Assembly (NCBI RefSeq): GCF_030247605.1
Contig: NZ_JAOTSB010000010.1
Coordinates: forward strand, 32,147 to 96,146
DNA from: Acidaminobacter sp.
GTDB taxonomy: Bacteria > Bacillota > Clostridia > Peptostreptococcales > Acidaminobacteraceae
Length of the DNA stretch: 64,000 nt
Direction of reading: 5' to 3'
Below are positions 28,734 through 36,609 of this stretch, one piece after another; within the stretch, counting starts at the first letter, position 1; the number at the start of each line of letters is the position of its first letter. The notes under the pieces were generated by a model. That model searched no databases. It was not told the DNA's origin and saw nothing but the letters and a program-made list of their open reading frames with translations. The position numbers and the translations under genes are program-made.

Positions 28734-29918
28734 CTATCTGATCATAGACACATAGTCTTTAACCGCTGTGATCTCGCCACCTCGGACGTAAACTCTCGGC
28801 ACCCGTTTGTCAATCATACAGACCATTTCATAATTGATTGTCCCAAGCTTGTCTGCGAGGATTTCAACAGGCAGCGCATTCCCCTCACCATCTTCGCCAA
28901 AGAGAATGGCCACGTCCCCGGACTTTGCGTCAAGGCCGGTCACATCAAACATGCACTGGTCCATACAAATTCGGCCGGTGAGAGGTCTAAGCTGACCTTT
29001 AAATAAAACTTCACCTTTTCCGCTGAGCATACGCGTGTAACCATCGGCATAACCTAGAGGCATTGTCGCGATTTCCTCTGCGCCATGAGTAACGTATTTC
29101 AACCCATAACTGATCCCGCTGCCGGCCTCGAGGGTCTTGACATGGGAGAGACAGGCTTTCAGGCTCATAACCGGCTTCAGGACGACGCGGTCTTTTATCA
29201 CATCCTGAGACGGATAGAGGCCGTAGAGCATAATCCCCGCCCGCACCATATTGTAGTTGAGCTCAGGCAAATCAATGATGGCAGCGCTGTTTGACACATG
29301 ATGGATCGGAATCGTGAGACCGCCAGCCTCAAGCCCTTTCACCACAAAATTATATTTTTCAACCTGCTTCATTGTGTAGGCTTTATCCACCTCATCAGCA
29401 ACGGCAAAGTGCGTGAAGATCCCTTCAATCATTAGGCCCGGGAGCTTAGAAATCTCGAGAATTTCCCGGATCGTCTCTTCACTGGCAGGCATCCCGATTC
29501 GGTGCATGCCCGTGTCGAGCTTGATATGCACCCGGATCTCCACGCCATTCCTGACGGCAGCTTCTGATAGAGGCTTCGCATGGGCCATGCTGTAAATGGT
29601 CTGAATGATGCGGTTGGCAGCTACCTGATCGTAAAGATGCGACGGCGTGTAGCCCAGCACCATGATGTCCGTTTCCGGAAATGCCTGGCGCAGCTGCAGC
29701 GCTTCATTGAGAACCGCGACAGCAAGTCTGTCCGCGCCGGCTGCGAGCAGTGCCCTGGAGGATTCAACCGCGCCGTGACCATAGGCATCCGCCTTGACGA
29801 CCGCCATGACCATGGCATCCTTCCTGGTCAGCCGTCTGACTTCTCTCAAGTTGTGTGACAGGTGCTCCAGATTGATTTCCGCCCAAACGGGTCTTGGAAT
29901 TAGGGTTAAATCGATCAT
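28734..29918 (-). CDS. alr: alanine racemase
   Basis: A 394-residue PLP enzyme making D-alanine for peptidoglycan. PLP-binding Lys42 is in VVKADAYGHG and catalytic Tyr271 in SGISYGLKY. The RICMDQCMFDV substrate-gate region and HVSNSAA are present. The ATG follows a GGAGG site. It is third in acpS-nnr-alr, an order common in Firmicutes, where alr precedes the mazEF-type pair. No second alr is in the window. Confidence 0.96.
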   Translation of the reverse strand: MIDLTLIPRPVWAEINLEHLSHNLREVRRLTRKDAMVMAVVKADAYGHGAVESSRALLAAGADRLAVAVLNEALQLRQAFPETDIMVLGYTPSHLYDQVAANRIIQTIYSMAHAKPLSEAAVRNGVEIRVHIKLDTGMHRIGMPASEETIREILEISKLPGLMIEGIFTHFAVADEVDKAYTMKQVEKYNFVVKGLEAGGLTIPIHHVSNSAAIIDLPELNYNMVRAGIMLYGLYPSQDVIKDRVVLKPVMSLKACLSHVKTLEAGSGISYGLKYVTHGAEEIATMPLGYADGYTRMLSGKGEVLFKGQLRPLTGRICMDQCMFDVTGLDAKSGDVAILFGEDGEGNALPVEILADKLGTINYEMVCMIDKRVPRVYVRGGEITAVKDYVSMIR

Positions 29919-30032
29919 ATTTATGCCTCCATCTTATTGGATTGAGCGATACTGAGTAGGATCGCTATTGACGACTGCGCAGTAAAGCGAAATTTTAACC
30001 AGTAGTGCGTCCTGTTATGTTTTAACTGGATC

Positions 30033-31580
30033 CTAAGCCTCTACCAATTCTCGAATAGCTTTGGTCAATCCAAATACCAAATCGCCCGCAAGCAGACCAT
30101 GCTCCCCGCGCTCAGCCACCATGAGGTCCCCGGCCCGGCCATGCAGATAAACGCCAATCACAGCGGCGCCTACTGGATCGAGTCCCTGAGCGATCATGCT
30201 CGTGATGACGCCGGTCAGCACATCACCGCTGCCGGCAGTGGCCATGCCCGAATTGCCATTGATATTGACATAAACTTCGCCATCCGGTGTTGCGATGACC
30301 GTGCGCGCGCCCTTGAGCACCGTTACGGTTTTCCAGGTCTTTGAAAACTGAACCGCCGTCCCGATGGGATCCTCGTTGATTTCCTCTGCACTGAGCCCAG
30401 TCAGACGACACATTTCTCCGACATGTGGCGTTAGAACCACCGGGCACTTTTTGTTTTCCAGCCAGTGAAGGCTCTTTGAAAGGGCGTTGATGCCGTCTGC
30501 GTCAATGACCATAGGCACTTCCGATTCATTCAGGAGGCGTTTAATAAGCTCTGAAATCTCGGCGTTGACGCCGCATCCGGGACCAATAGCGATGACATCC
30601 GGCCAGCAGGTATCCTCAATAATCTTTTGGAAATTGCTGATGCCTATGACCCCACGGCGAACTTCGGACATTGGCACAGTGATGACTTCCGGAACGCTGG
30701 TCGTGATCAGCGTATTCAAACTTTCGGGGATATAGAGCTTCAGCAGTCCCATGCCGGACCTGAGCGCCGCACGACAGGCCAAAATTGCAGCGCCGGCCAT
30801 ACCGATGGATCCGGCGATGATCTGCCCCTTGCCGTAGTCGCCTTTATGTGAGTTGCGCTTTCGATGCGGAATCAGCGGCGTGATGATGTCGCTTGTAATC
30901 AAATTGTATTTGATGCCGACCTTTTCAATGATGACATCCGGCACGCCTATGCCTTTGATGATGACCTCACCGTTGTAATCTGAACCTGGAAACAAAATGT
31001 TTCCGACCTTAGAAATGACCAGCGCAATGGTCTTGTCCGCATCAATGGCCGTGCCCAAAACGTGGCCTGTATTGCCGTCGATACCGGAAGGCAGGTCTAC
31101 GGACAGCACTTGATGGGCCATCTCGTTAATGGCATCTATGGTGCGTTCGTAAATGCCCTCTACTCTTCTCGATATGCCCGTTCCAAATATGGCGTCGACA
31201 ATCAGGTTCCCTGGCCTCAGAAAACGCTCAAATGCCAGGATGCTGGCGTCATCTTTAATTTCGTCTATTTGAAACTCAAGCTTTTTGAGAATGGAATAGT
31301 TCAACATGGAGTCGTGATTCAGCTCAGACACTTCTCCAACTACGAAGACTTTGACGGGTACGTTCAGGTTGAAGAGATGGCGCGCAATGACGAAGCCGTC
31401 GCCGCCGTTGTTCCCGGGACCGCAGACAATAACAGCTTTCTGGAACTCATTTCTCATCTTCATTATTTCATCTACGACGACCTTACCGGCATTCTCCATG
31501 AGGACAATGCTGGGGATCCCGTATTCGTCTATGGCCTTTCGGTCAATCTGCTGCATCTGATGATTCATAGCGAGTCTCAT
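30033..31580 (-). CDS. nnr: bifunctional NAD(P)H-hydrate epimerase / ADP-dependent dehydratase
   Basis: A 515-residue fusion repairing damaged NAD(P)H hydrates. The N-terminal epimerase (about 1-215) shows CGPGNNGGDGFVIARHL and DLPSGIDGNTG. The C-terminal ribokinase-like dehydratase (about 230-510) shows HKGDYGKGQIIAGSIGMAGA, IGPGCG, VLTPHVGEM and GNSGMATAGSGDVLTGVI. AGGAGG is 12 nt from the ATG, slightly long. It follows acpS by 9 nt. The acpS-nnr-alr order is recurrent in Firmicutes. Confidence 0.96.
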   Translation of the reverse strand: MRLAMNHQMQQIDRKAIDEYGIPSIVLMENAGKVVVDEIMKMRNEFQKAVIVCGPGNNGGDGFVIARHLFNLNVPVKVFVVGEVSELNHDSMLNYSILKKLEFQIDEIKDDASILAFERFLRPGNLIVDAIFGTGISRRVEGIYERTIDAINEMAHQVLSVDLPSGIDGNTGHVLGTAIDADKTIALVISKVGNILFPGSDYNGEVIIKGIGVPDVIIEKVGIKYNLITSDIITPLIPHRKRNSHKGDYGKGQIIAGSIGMAGAAILACRAALRSGMGLLKLYIPESLNTLITTSVPEVITVPMSEVRRGVIGISNFQKIIEDTCWPDVIAIGPGCGVNAEISELIKRLLNESEVPMVIDADGINALSKSLHWLENKKCPVVLTPHVGEMCRLTGLSAEEINEDPIGTAVQFSKTWKTVTVLKGARTVIATPDGEVYVNINGNSGMATAGSGDVLTGVITSMIAQGLDPVGAAVIGVYLHGRAGDLMVAERGEHGLLAGDLVFGLTKAIRELVEA

Positions 31581-31589
31581 AATTCTATG

Positions 31590-31964
31590 TTACCTCCTTT
31601 GACCTGTTGCGAAAGCCAGAGCTTGTGTTTTTGAATGGGAAAGCGAAATCAGAATCTCTTCTATTTCCAGGTGCTCGGCGAGGGCTGCCGCCGGACCCGA
31701 CAGCCTGACATAGGGCTTTCCAGACGTCTCTCTCAGAATCTCAATATCCTTCCATGACAGTCCTGTTATGCCCGTTCCCAAAACCTTCAGTACAGCTTCT
31801 TTACCGGCAAAATTCGCGGCTATGCTGGCAGTGTCCATGCCACGGGATTCAAATAAATCGAGTTCATTCCTTGTAAATACCCGTTCCAAAAACCGGCTGT
31901 GACGCGATATAGCGCGCCGGATTCTATCAATTTCTATTAAATCTGTACCAATGCCAGTCAGCAT
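31590..31964 (-). CDS. acpS: holo-[acyl-carrier-protein] synthase
   Basis: A 124-residue phosphopantetheinyl transferase that attaches the CoA-derived arm to acyl carrier protein for fatty-acid synthesis. GIGTDLIEIDRI (Mg-binding Asp) is at the N-terminus, and RFLERVFTRNEL plus ANFAGKEAVLKVLGTG carry the conserved Glu/Lys. GGAGG precedes the ATG. It is first gene of the acpS-nnr-alr set. Confidence 0.96.
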   Translation of the reverse strand: MLTGIGTDLIEIDRIRRAISRHSRFLERVFTRNELDLFESRGMDTASIAANFAGKEAVLKVLGTGITGLSWKDIEILRETSGKPYVRLSGPAAALAEHLEIEEILISLSHSKTQALAFATGQRR

Positions 31965-32064
31965 ATTATTCCTCCAGCAGTCACTTCTGCAGTCTGAAGC
32001 AGTCGCATTTTTGCCACCTATAGTATAATCTTTTTTATTTTATTTGTATATCCATACTTCGAAA

Positions 32065-32111
32065 GAGGAAATAGGAGTCGATAGGCACCAGCCGCTGACA
32101 ACCGCTTCCTC
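32065..32111. repeat. intergenic repeat family, copy 1
   Basis: A 47-bp element with outer arms GAGGAA and TTCCTC, the conserved core GTCGATAGGC (32077-32086), a tetraloop-like GGC-ACCA-GCC and the trailing box GCTGACA. Two more copies are at 41637 and 60718, same plus-strand orientation. This copy lies between acpS and the nrdDG terminator. Confidence 0.7.
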
Positions 32112-32139
32112 ATATTCAGGTCCGCCGCCGCTCGTCAAT

Positions 32140-32178
32140 AAAAAAGCCTCCGGAACTGTGTCCCGGAGACCTTTGGCT
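32140..32178 (-). terminator. terminator of nrdDG
   Basis: On the minus strand AAAGCC...TCCGG and CCGGA...GGCTTT form a stem with a side bulge and a 9-nt loop, then TTTTTT. It lies ~35 nt past nrdG. Confidence 0.8.
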
Positions 32179-32212
32179 TTCTGGTTTTCTTTCTCGCTTT
32201 CTTGCTTTCTCA

Positions 32213-32920
32213 CTAATAACCCGTTCTCAATTCAATATTGACACCCGGAATGTCGTGCTCCAGCTGAGTCTTCCAGGCTTCCAGGGTTCCCATGGGCGGA
32301 GACGCAAGGGCCTCCGCCTCAGGAATCACAGGTGCAGGCTTATAAGCTTGAAGCACCCATCTCCCCGCTCCCGCAACGCGCAGCCCAATCTGCCGGACTT
32401 CTTCGTAATCGTGCAGCGGAAAGACCACCGTTGTCCTGAATTCGTGCGCCACCGCTGAGCCCATCAGCAAATCCACGCTCTGCTCAACTGCAGCCCGATC
32501 CCTCGTTTTGCCGCCGGTAACACGCTCATGGCGGTCCGCTGAGCTTTTAACATCCATGGCCACATAATCCAGAAGCCCCTTGTCGAGAAGGCGTTTCAGC
32601 ACCTCCGGCCGAGTTCCGTTGGTATCCAGTTTGATCTTGTACCCCAGCTTTCGAATCTCCACGACTGCCGCTTCAAGTCCCGGCTGCAGCGTAGGCTCGC
32701 CACCGCTGATTACCACGCCGTCACACAGTCCGGCCCGTTTCTCCAGATGCGCCATGACGGTGCCTTTTGTCAGCGTCTCAGCAGATGGCAAAATCAGCGG
32801 CCTGTTGTGACAGTATGGGCAATTGAAGTTGCATCCTGTCGCAAACAGTACCGTGGCGACCTCGCCCGGAAAGTCGATCAGCGTCGTCTTGATGAGTCCT
32901 CCGATCGCCATGGTTTTCAT
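32213..32920 (-). CDS. nrdG: anaerobic ribonucleotide reductase activating protein (radical SAM)
   Basis: A 235-residue radical SAM enzyme that installs the glycyl radical on NrdD. The [4Fe-4S] motif is C30-x3-C34-x2-C37 in ATGCNFNCPYCHN, followed by GVVISGGEPTLQ (SAM binding) and LDTNGTRPE. The ATG overlaps the nrdD stop (TAATG) with GAGGTG 8 nt upstream. Length is like the longer NrdG type of Clostridia and archaea. It is active only without oxygen. Confidence 0.95.
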   Translation of the reverse strand: MKTMAIGGLIKTTLIDFPGEVATVLFATGCNFNCPYCHNRPLILPSAETLTKGTVMAHLEKRAGLCDGVVISGGEPTLQPGLEAAVVEIRKLGYKIKLDTNGTRPEVLKRLLDKGLLDYVAMDVKSSADRHERVTGGKTRDRAAVEQSVDLLMGSAVAHEFRTTVVFPLHDYEEVRQIGLRVAGAGRWVLQAYKPAPVIPEAEALASPPMGTLEAWKTQLEHDIPGVNIELRTGY

Positions 32921-35028
32921 TAGTTCGCCACCTCAAACTCGACGCGCTCCTCATACTCCTGCTGCTTGCCGTCGTTCCAGTTCTGGACCGGTCTGTGATA
33001 CCCGACGACCCGCGACCAGACTTCCGTGACCTCGCCGCATTCCGGACAGGTTTTCTGCTCGCCGCGAAGGTATTTGTGCGTCGGGCAAATGCTGAAAGTC
33101 GGCGTGATAGTAAAATACGGCAGCCTGTAGCGGCTTGAAACCTTGTGAATCAGAGATTTGAGCGCCTCTTTCGAGTCGATCTTTTCAGGGATGAAGGCGT
33201 GGAACACCGTCCCGCCGGTATAGCGCGTCTGAAGGCTGTCCTGATGATCCAGCGCGTCGAACAGATCCGGCGTGTAGCCTACCGGGAGCTGGGTGCTGTT
33301 GGTATAATACGGAACGTCTTTGCCGGCCGTAATGATCTCAGGATATTTTGCGGTGTCGAGTCTCGCGAATCTGTAAGCCGTCCCCTCAGCAGGGCTCGCC
33401 TCCAGGTTGTAAAGGTGCCCCGTTGAAACCTGGAACCGCACCAGGACTTCGTTCATGAAGTCCAGTACACGCTCCGCCATTGCGCGTCCGGCTTCCGTCG
33501 TAATGTCCTCCCTGCCTTTGGTGAAGTTCTGAATGCACTCATTCATCCCATTTGGGCCGATGGTCGCAAAATGGTTAAACCAATACGCGCCATGTCCCTC
33601 GTAAATGTCCTGAAGATAGTATCTGGAATAGGGATACAGGCCCCGCTTCATATTGATTTCAAGAATGTCCCGCTTCAATTCCAGCGACGACTTCGCGATC
33701 TCCATCAGGCGCTCCAGGCGCTCACAGAGCTCATCGAAATCTCTGGAAAGGTAGCCCAGTCTCGCCATATTGATGGTGACGACCCCAATGGAACCCGTTT
33801 TTGGATTGGCGCCGAAAAGTCCGCCGCCACGCCGCCTCAGCTCGGTATTGTCGAGCCTGAGCCGGCAGCACATGGACCGAACATCCTCCGGATCCAGATC
33901 CGAGTTGACGAAGTTGCTGAAGTACGGAATGCCAAACTTGCCTGTCATCTCCATGATCTTGTCCGTGACCGGATTTGACCAGTCCCAGGAGCGGGTAATG
34001 TTGTAGGTAGGAATTGGGAAGGTGAAGACGCGTCCCTTGGCGTCGCCCTCCATCATGACCTCACAGAACGCCATGTTGATCATGTCCATTTCTGCCTGAT
34101 ACTCACCGTAGGCCTTGTCAAAGTGGTGCTTCCCGCCAATGATGACCGGGAGGTCCTTATGGGTGGAAGGCACCTCCTTATCCATGGTAATGTTGAAGAA
34201 CGGCGTCTGGAAACCGACGCGCGTCGCGATGTTCATATTGAAGACAAAGGCCTGCATAGCCTGATAGACGTCGTCATAGCCCAGGTTGTCGTGGCGTACG
34301 AATGGTGCCAGCAGCGTATCGAAGTTGGAAATAGCCTGAGCACCTGCCGCTTCACCCTGCAGCGTATAGATAAAGTTGACCACCTGCATCAGCGCCGACT
34401 CAAAATGGTTCGGCGGTCCTGACTCGACTTTGCCCGGAACACCGCCGAAGCCTCTCAGCAGCAAGTCTTCGAGACTCCACCCGCAGCAGTAGGTCGACAC
34501 GAGGCCAAGGTCATGAATGTGCAGATCCCCGTTCTCGTGGGCATTTCGAATAGTCTCGTCATAAACGTGGTGCAGCCAGAAAATCTGGGATGCCTTGGCA
34601 ATAATATGGTTGTTCAGCCCCTGCAGACTGTAGCTCATGTTGGAATTCTCGCGGACCATCCAGTCGCTCTTGCCTATGTAGTCGTCAAACATATTGAGGA
34701 TGTCCTTGACCGACTGGCGTTCCTCACGAATCTTCTTGTGTTCATAGCGGTATTTGATGTAGGTACGCGCCGTGTCGTGCTCGCCTATAGACATCAGCGT
34801 GTTTTCAACGAGATCCTGAACTTCTTCAACTTTAGGAATCCCGCCATCAAAAGCACGGCTTCCTGCAGCCTCGACCACATAGTCCGTCACGACCTCTGAA
34901 AGTTTCTTCAGACTGCTCCTCGATCTTTGGGGATGCGTGGCGACCAGCGCCTTCAAGACTGCCTGTTCAATCTTGGATCGATCAAAAAAAACGATCTCTC
35001 CGTTGCGCTTTTCAATACTCGTCATCAT
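32920..35028 (-). CDS. nrdD: anaerobic (class III) ribonucleoside-triphosphate reductase
   Basis: A 702-residue glycyl-radical enzyme reducing NTPs to dNTPs. An ATP-cone regulatory domain (about 1-95, KRNGEIVFFDRSKIEQAVLK) is followed by the barrel with the RSMCCRLRLDN cysteine region. The C-terminal zinc site is CPTH...CPECG, then the glycyl loop RVVGYHRPVQNWNDGK. GGGAGG lies upstream of two adjacent ATGs. It is in an operon with nrdG. Upstream DNA has paired NrdR-type boxes, so repression by NrdR is expected. Confidence 0.96.
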   Translation of the reverse strand: MMTSIEKRNGEIVFFDRSKIEQAVLKALVATHPQRSRSSLKKLSEVVTDYVVEAAGSRAFDGGIPKVEEVQDLVENTLMSIGEHDTARTYIKYRYEHKKIREERQSVKDILNMFDDYIGKSDWMVRENSNMSYSLQGLNNHIIAKASQIFWLHHVYDETIRNAHENGDLHIHDLGLVSTYCCGWSLEDLLLRGFGGVPGKVESGPPNHFESALMQVVNFIYTLQGEAAGAQAISNFDTLLAPFVRHDNLGYDDVYQAMQAFVFNMNIATRVGFQTPFFNITMDKEVPSTHKDLPVIIGGKHHFDKAYGEYQAEMDMINMAFCEVMMEGDAKGRVFTFPIPTYNITRSWDWSNPVTDKIMEMTGKFGIPYFSNFVNSDLDPEDVRSMCCRLRLDNTELRRRGGGLFGANPKTGSIGVVTINMARLGYLSRDFDELCERLERLMEIAKSSLELKRDILEINMKRGLYPYSRYYLQDIYEGHGAYWFNHFATIGPNGMNECIQNFTKGREDITTEAGRAMAERVLDFMNEVLVRFQVSTGHLYNLEASPAEGTAYRFARLDTAKYPEIITAGKDVPYYTNSTQLPVGYTPDLFDALDHQDSLQTRYTGGTVFHAFIPEKIDSKEALKSLIHKVSSRYRLPYFTITPTFSICPTHKYLRGEQKTCPECGEVTEVWSRVVGYHRPVQNWNDGKQQEYEERVEFEVAN

Positions 35029-35047
35029 AGTCCTGGCAAGCCTCCCA

Positions 35048-35094
35048 ACACAATATGTAGAATGTTTTTAGAATGTATACACTAGATATAGAAC
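35048..35094. promoter_or_regulatory. paired NrdR-like boxes upstream of nrdD
   Basis: ACACAATATGTAG (35048-35060) and ACACTAGATATAG (35079-35091) each match the NrdR half consensus acaCwAtATaTwG at 12 of 13 positions. They are 31 bp apart start to start, the spacing typical of NrdR site pairs. They end 20 nt before the nrdD ATG. Confidence 0.75.
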
Positions 35095-35104
35095 GCTATA
35101 GCCG

Positions 35105-35134
35105 AAAAAATCCCCCACCCTGTTCAAGCGGGAG
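35105..35134 (-). terminator. attenuator-like hairpin in the nrdD leader
   Basis: On the minus strand CTCCCGC (35134-35128) and GTGGGGG (35118-35112) pair (with G-U pairs) around a 9-nt loop, followed by ATTTTTT. It lies between the upstream promoter and the NrdR boxes, so it could end transcripts early or release a short RNA. No ligand-binding fold is recognised. Confidence 0.5.
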
Positions 35135-35161
35135 TGCGGTGACCGTTTGTTCTTTGAACTT

Positions 35162-35190
35162 ATCCTACCAAATTAAGGCTGTAAAATCAA
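35162..35190 (-). promoter_or_regulatory. promoter reading toward nrdD
   Basis: On the minus strand TTGATT (35190-35185), a 17-nt spacer and TAGGAT (35167-35162). The predicted start is ~125 nt upstream of nrdD and just before the attenuator-like hairpin. The remaining part of this 409-base gap holds a DnaA-box-like TTGTCCACA (35233-35225) and an inverted repeat. Confidence 0.6.
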
Positions 35191-35323
35191 GGTCATCCAA
35201 ACGTCCAAATCGCCCTCTCAAATCTGTGGACAAGTCCCTTGAGACCTTATTATTGGCTGGTAAAATTGTGGAAATCTTTCAGTGCAGTTAACAAAATATT
35301 TTTTGTCTGCGTCCCCGATTTTG

Positions 35324-35368
35324 AGTGAGTGACTGTCACTAAGTTTGTTTCAGTGACAGGCACTCACT
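35324..35368. repeat. REP-like 17-bp inverted repeat
   Basis: AGTGAGTGACTGTCACT and AGTGACAGGCACTCACT are inverted copies with one mismatch around an 11-nt loop. There is no T-run on either side. The nested GTGACTGTCAC palindrome resembles REP sequences mobilised by RAYT-type transposases; no such gene is nearby. Confidence 0.55.
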
Positions 35369-35386
35369 ACAATTCAGACACAATTT

Positions 35387-35426
35387 AAAAAATGTGCCGA
35401 TGGTCATTTGAACGACCATCGGCACA
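35387..35426 (-). terminator. terminator of lrgAB
   Basis: A perfect 13-bp stem (TGTGCCGATGGTC with GACCATCGGCACA) around an 8-nt loop is followed on the minus strand by TTTTTT. It is 12 nt past the lrgB stop. Confidence 0.92.
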
Positions 35427-35437
35427 ATGTCCTTGCT

Positions 35438-36142
35438 CTAAGTGCCCAGCAGACTCCTGATCAGACTGGCCAGCAGCACCGTCGCCACGCCGGTCAGCCC
35501 CATGGAGAGGCCGCTCGCCGCCCCTGCTTCGCTGCTGATCTCAATAGCCTTGGCGGTGCCGACCCCATGGGAAGCTGCCCCAAGGGCGATCCCCTTGGCA
35601 GTTTCATTGCGAATGCGCGCTATCCTGAATACAGCAGTGGACACAGAAGCGCCAAACACTCCGGTGATGATCACCGATGCCACGGTGATGGCGGTGATCC
35701 CCCCAAACATCTTGGTCACCTCAATAGCCATGGGATTGGTAATGGACTTTGGCATCAGCGAGACAATCAACTCCGGCGACAGGCCAAAGACTTTGGAAAA
35801 TCCATAAACCGTCCCCGCGGAAATCACAATGCCCGACGCAATGCCCGCTGAAATTGGCAGGAGATGCGTCATCAGGGTTTTGCGGCTCTGATAGAGCGGG
35901 ACTGCCAACATGACCACCACCGGACCCAGGAACCAGGTCACCGTCTTGCCCGCCTGATCATAAGGCTCATTGGGAAGCTGAAACAACAGGATCCCGCCAA
36001 TCAACAGCAAAGTCCCAATCAGGAAGGGATTGAGCAGGGACACACGGACGCGTCCGCTCACCCACCAGCCAAAGGCATAGGCCGCGAGCGTCACACCCCA
36101 GACAATGGCCAATATAGGAAATTCAGATAAAACCTCTGTCAC
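35438..36142 (-). CDS. lrgB: LrgB/CidB family membrane protein
   Basis: A 234-residue polytopic protein. Signatures are PKSITNPMAIEV and SHGVGTAKAIE, typical of LrgB/CidB. With LrgA it forms a holin-like or metabolite-export system; in Staphylococcus and Bacillus it modulates murein hydrolase activity or transports pyruvate. The GTG at 36142 overlaps the lrgA stop (GTGA), with AAGGTG upstream. The longer open frame starting at 36346 overlaps lrgA and is rejected. Confidence 0.92.
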   Translation of the reverse strand: MTEVLSEFPILAIVWGVTLAAYAFGWWVSGRVRVSLLNPFLIGTLLLIGGILLFQLPNEPYDQAGKTVTWFLGPVVVMLAVPLYQSRKTLMTHLLPISAGIASGIVISAGTVYGFSKVFGLSPELIVSLMPKSITNPMAIEVTKMFGGITAITVASVIITGVFGASVSTAVFRIARIRNETAKGIALGAASHGVGTAKAIEISSEAGAASGLSMGLTGVATVLLASLIRSLLGT

Positions 36143-36501
36143 GAGCGCACCTTCTCTCTTTTCGCCAGCCACTGCACGATCCAGCCGACGCCTACCATCA
36201 CTGCCAGGTTGGACAGGATCAGCAGAAACGTCATCTCCATCCAGATAGGCGCGATCAAATCCACCGCCCCAAGAAAACCTACGCCCAGCGGAATAAAGAA
36301 AAAGCTCATATGTTTCAGGAACAAACCTGTCACAGGGGTAAGCCATTCCATTTTCACCAAGCCTGTCATAAGCAGCACAAACAGCATCAGCATCCCGAGA
36401 ATGCTCCCGGGGATTAAAATAATGGGTTCGATCAGACGACTCAGCGCGTTTCCGGCTTCAAATATGAGCCAAATCAGCCCGAACGCCATGAAATACTTCA
36501 A
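36139..36501 (-). CDS. lrgA: LrgA/CidA family holin-like protein
   Basis: A ~120-residue protein with four TM segments: LIWLIFEAGNALSRLI, IPGSILGMLMLFVLL, FFFIPLGVGFL and a final LLILSNLAVMVGVGWIVQW. The IPGSILGM motif is diagnostic. The TTG at 36501 is chosen because GGAGGTG lies 7 nt upstream; the frame opens 18 codons earlier without a site. Regulation by LytSR is common elsewhere, but no such genes are in the window. Confidence 0.9.
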   Translation of the reverse strand: MKYFMAFGLIWLIFEAGNALSRLIEPIILIPGSILGMLMLFVLLMTGLVKMEWLTPVTGLFLKHMSFFFIPLGVGFLGAVDLIAPIWMEMTFLLILSNLAVMVGVGWIVQWLAKREKVRS

Positions 36502-36552
36502 ACGACACACCTCCAAATTCCAAACACGACTGAAAATTTCCAGTCTTTTCAT

Positions 36553-36588
36553 CAAAAGAAACGGCCGCCATCACTTGGAAGCCGTTTC
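36553..36588 (-). terminator. terminator of the full-length transketolase
   Basis: On the minus strand GAAACGGC (36588-36581) and GCCGTTTC (36565-36558) form an 8-bp stem with a 15-nt loop, followed by TTTTG. Confidence 0.75.
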
Positions 36589-36609
36589 CTATGATATATC
36601 AAGTTGTAT

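Noticed and set aside
35105..35159. Pseudoknotted riboswitch in the nrdD leader (GTTCAA pairing with the hairpin loop TTGAAC)
   Set aside because: The likely transcription start (about 35155) falls inside the GTTCAA arm, so the pairing partner would not be fully transcribed; no known riboswitch consensus is present.
36143..36346. N-terminal extension of lrgB to 302 residues
   Set aside because: The extra 68 codons overlap lrgA, are Arg/Asp-rich and non-membrane, and a GTG with ribosome site at the lrgA stop gives the normal LrgB length.
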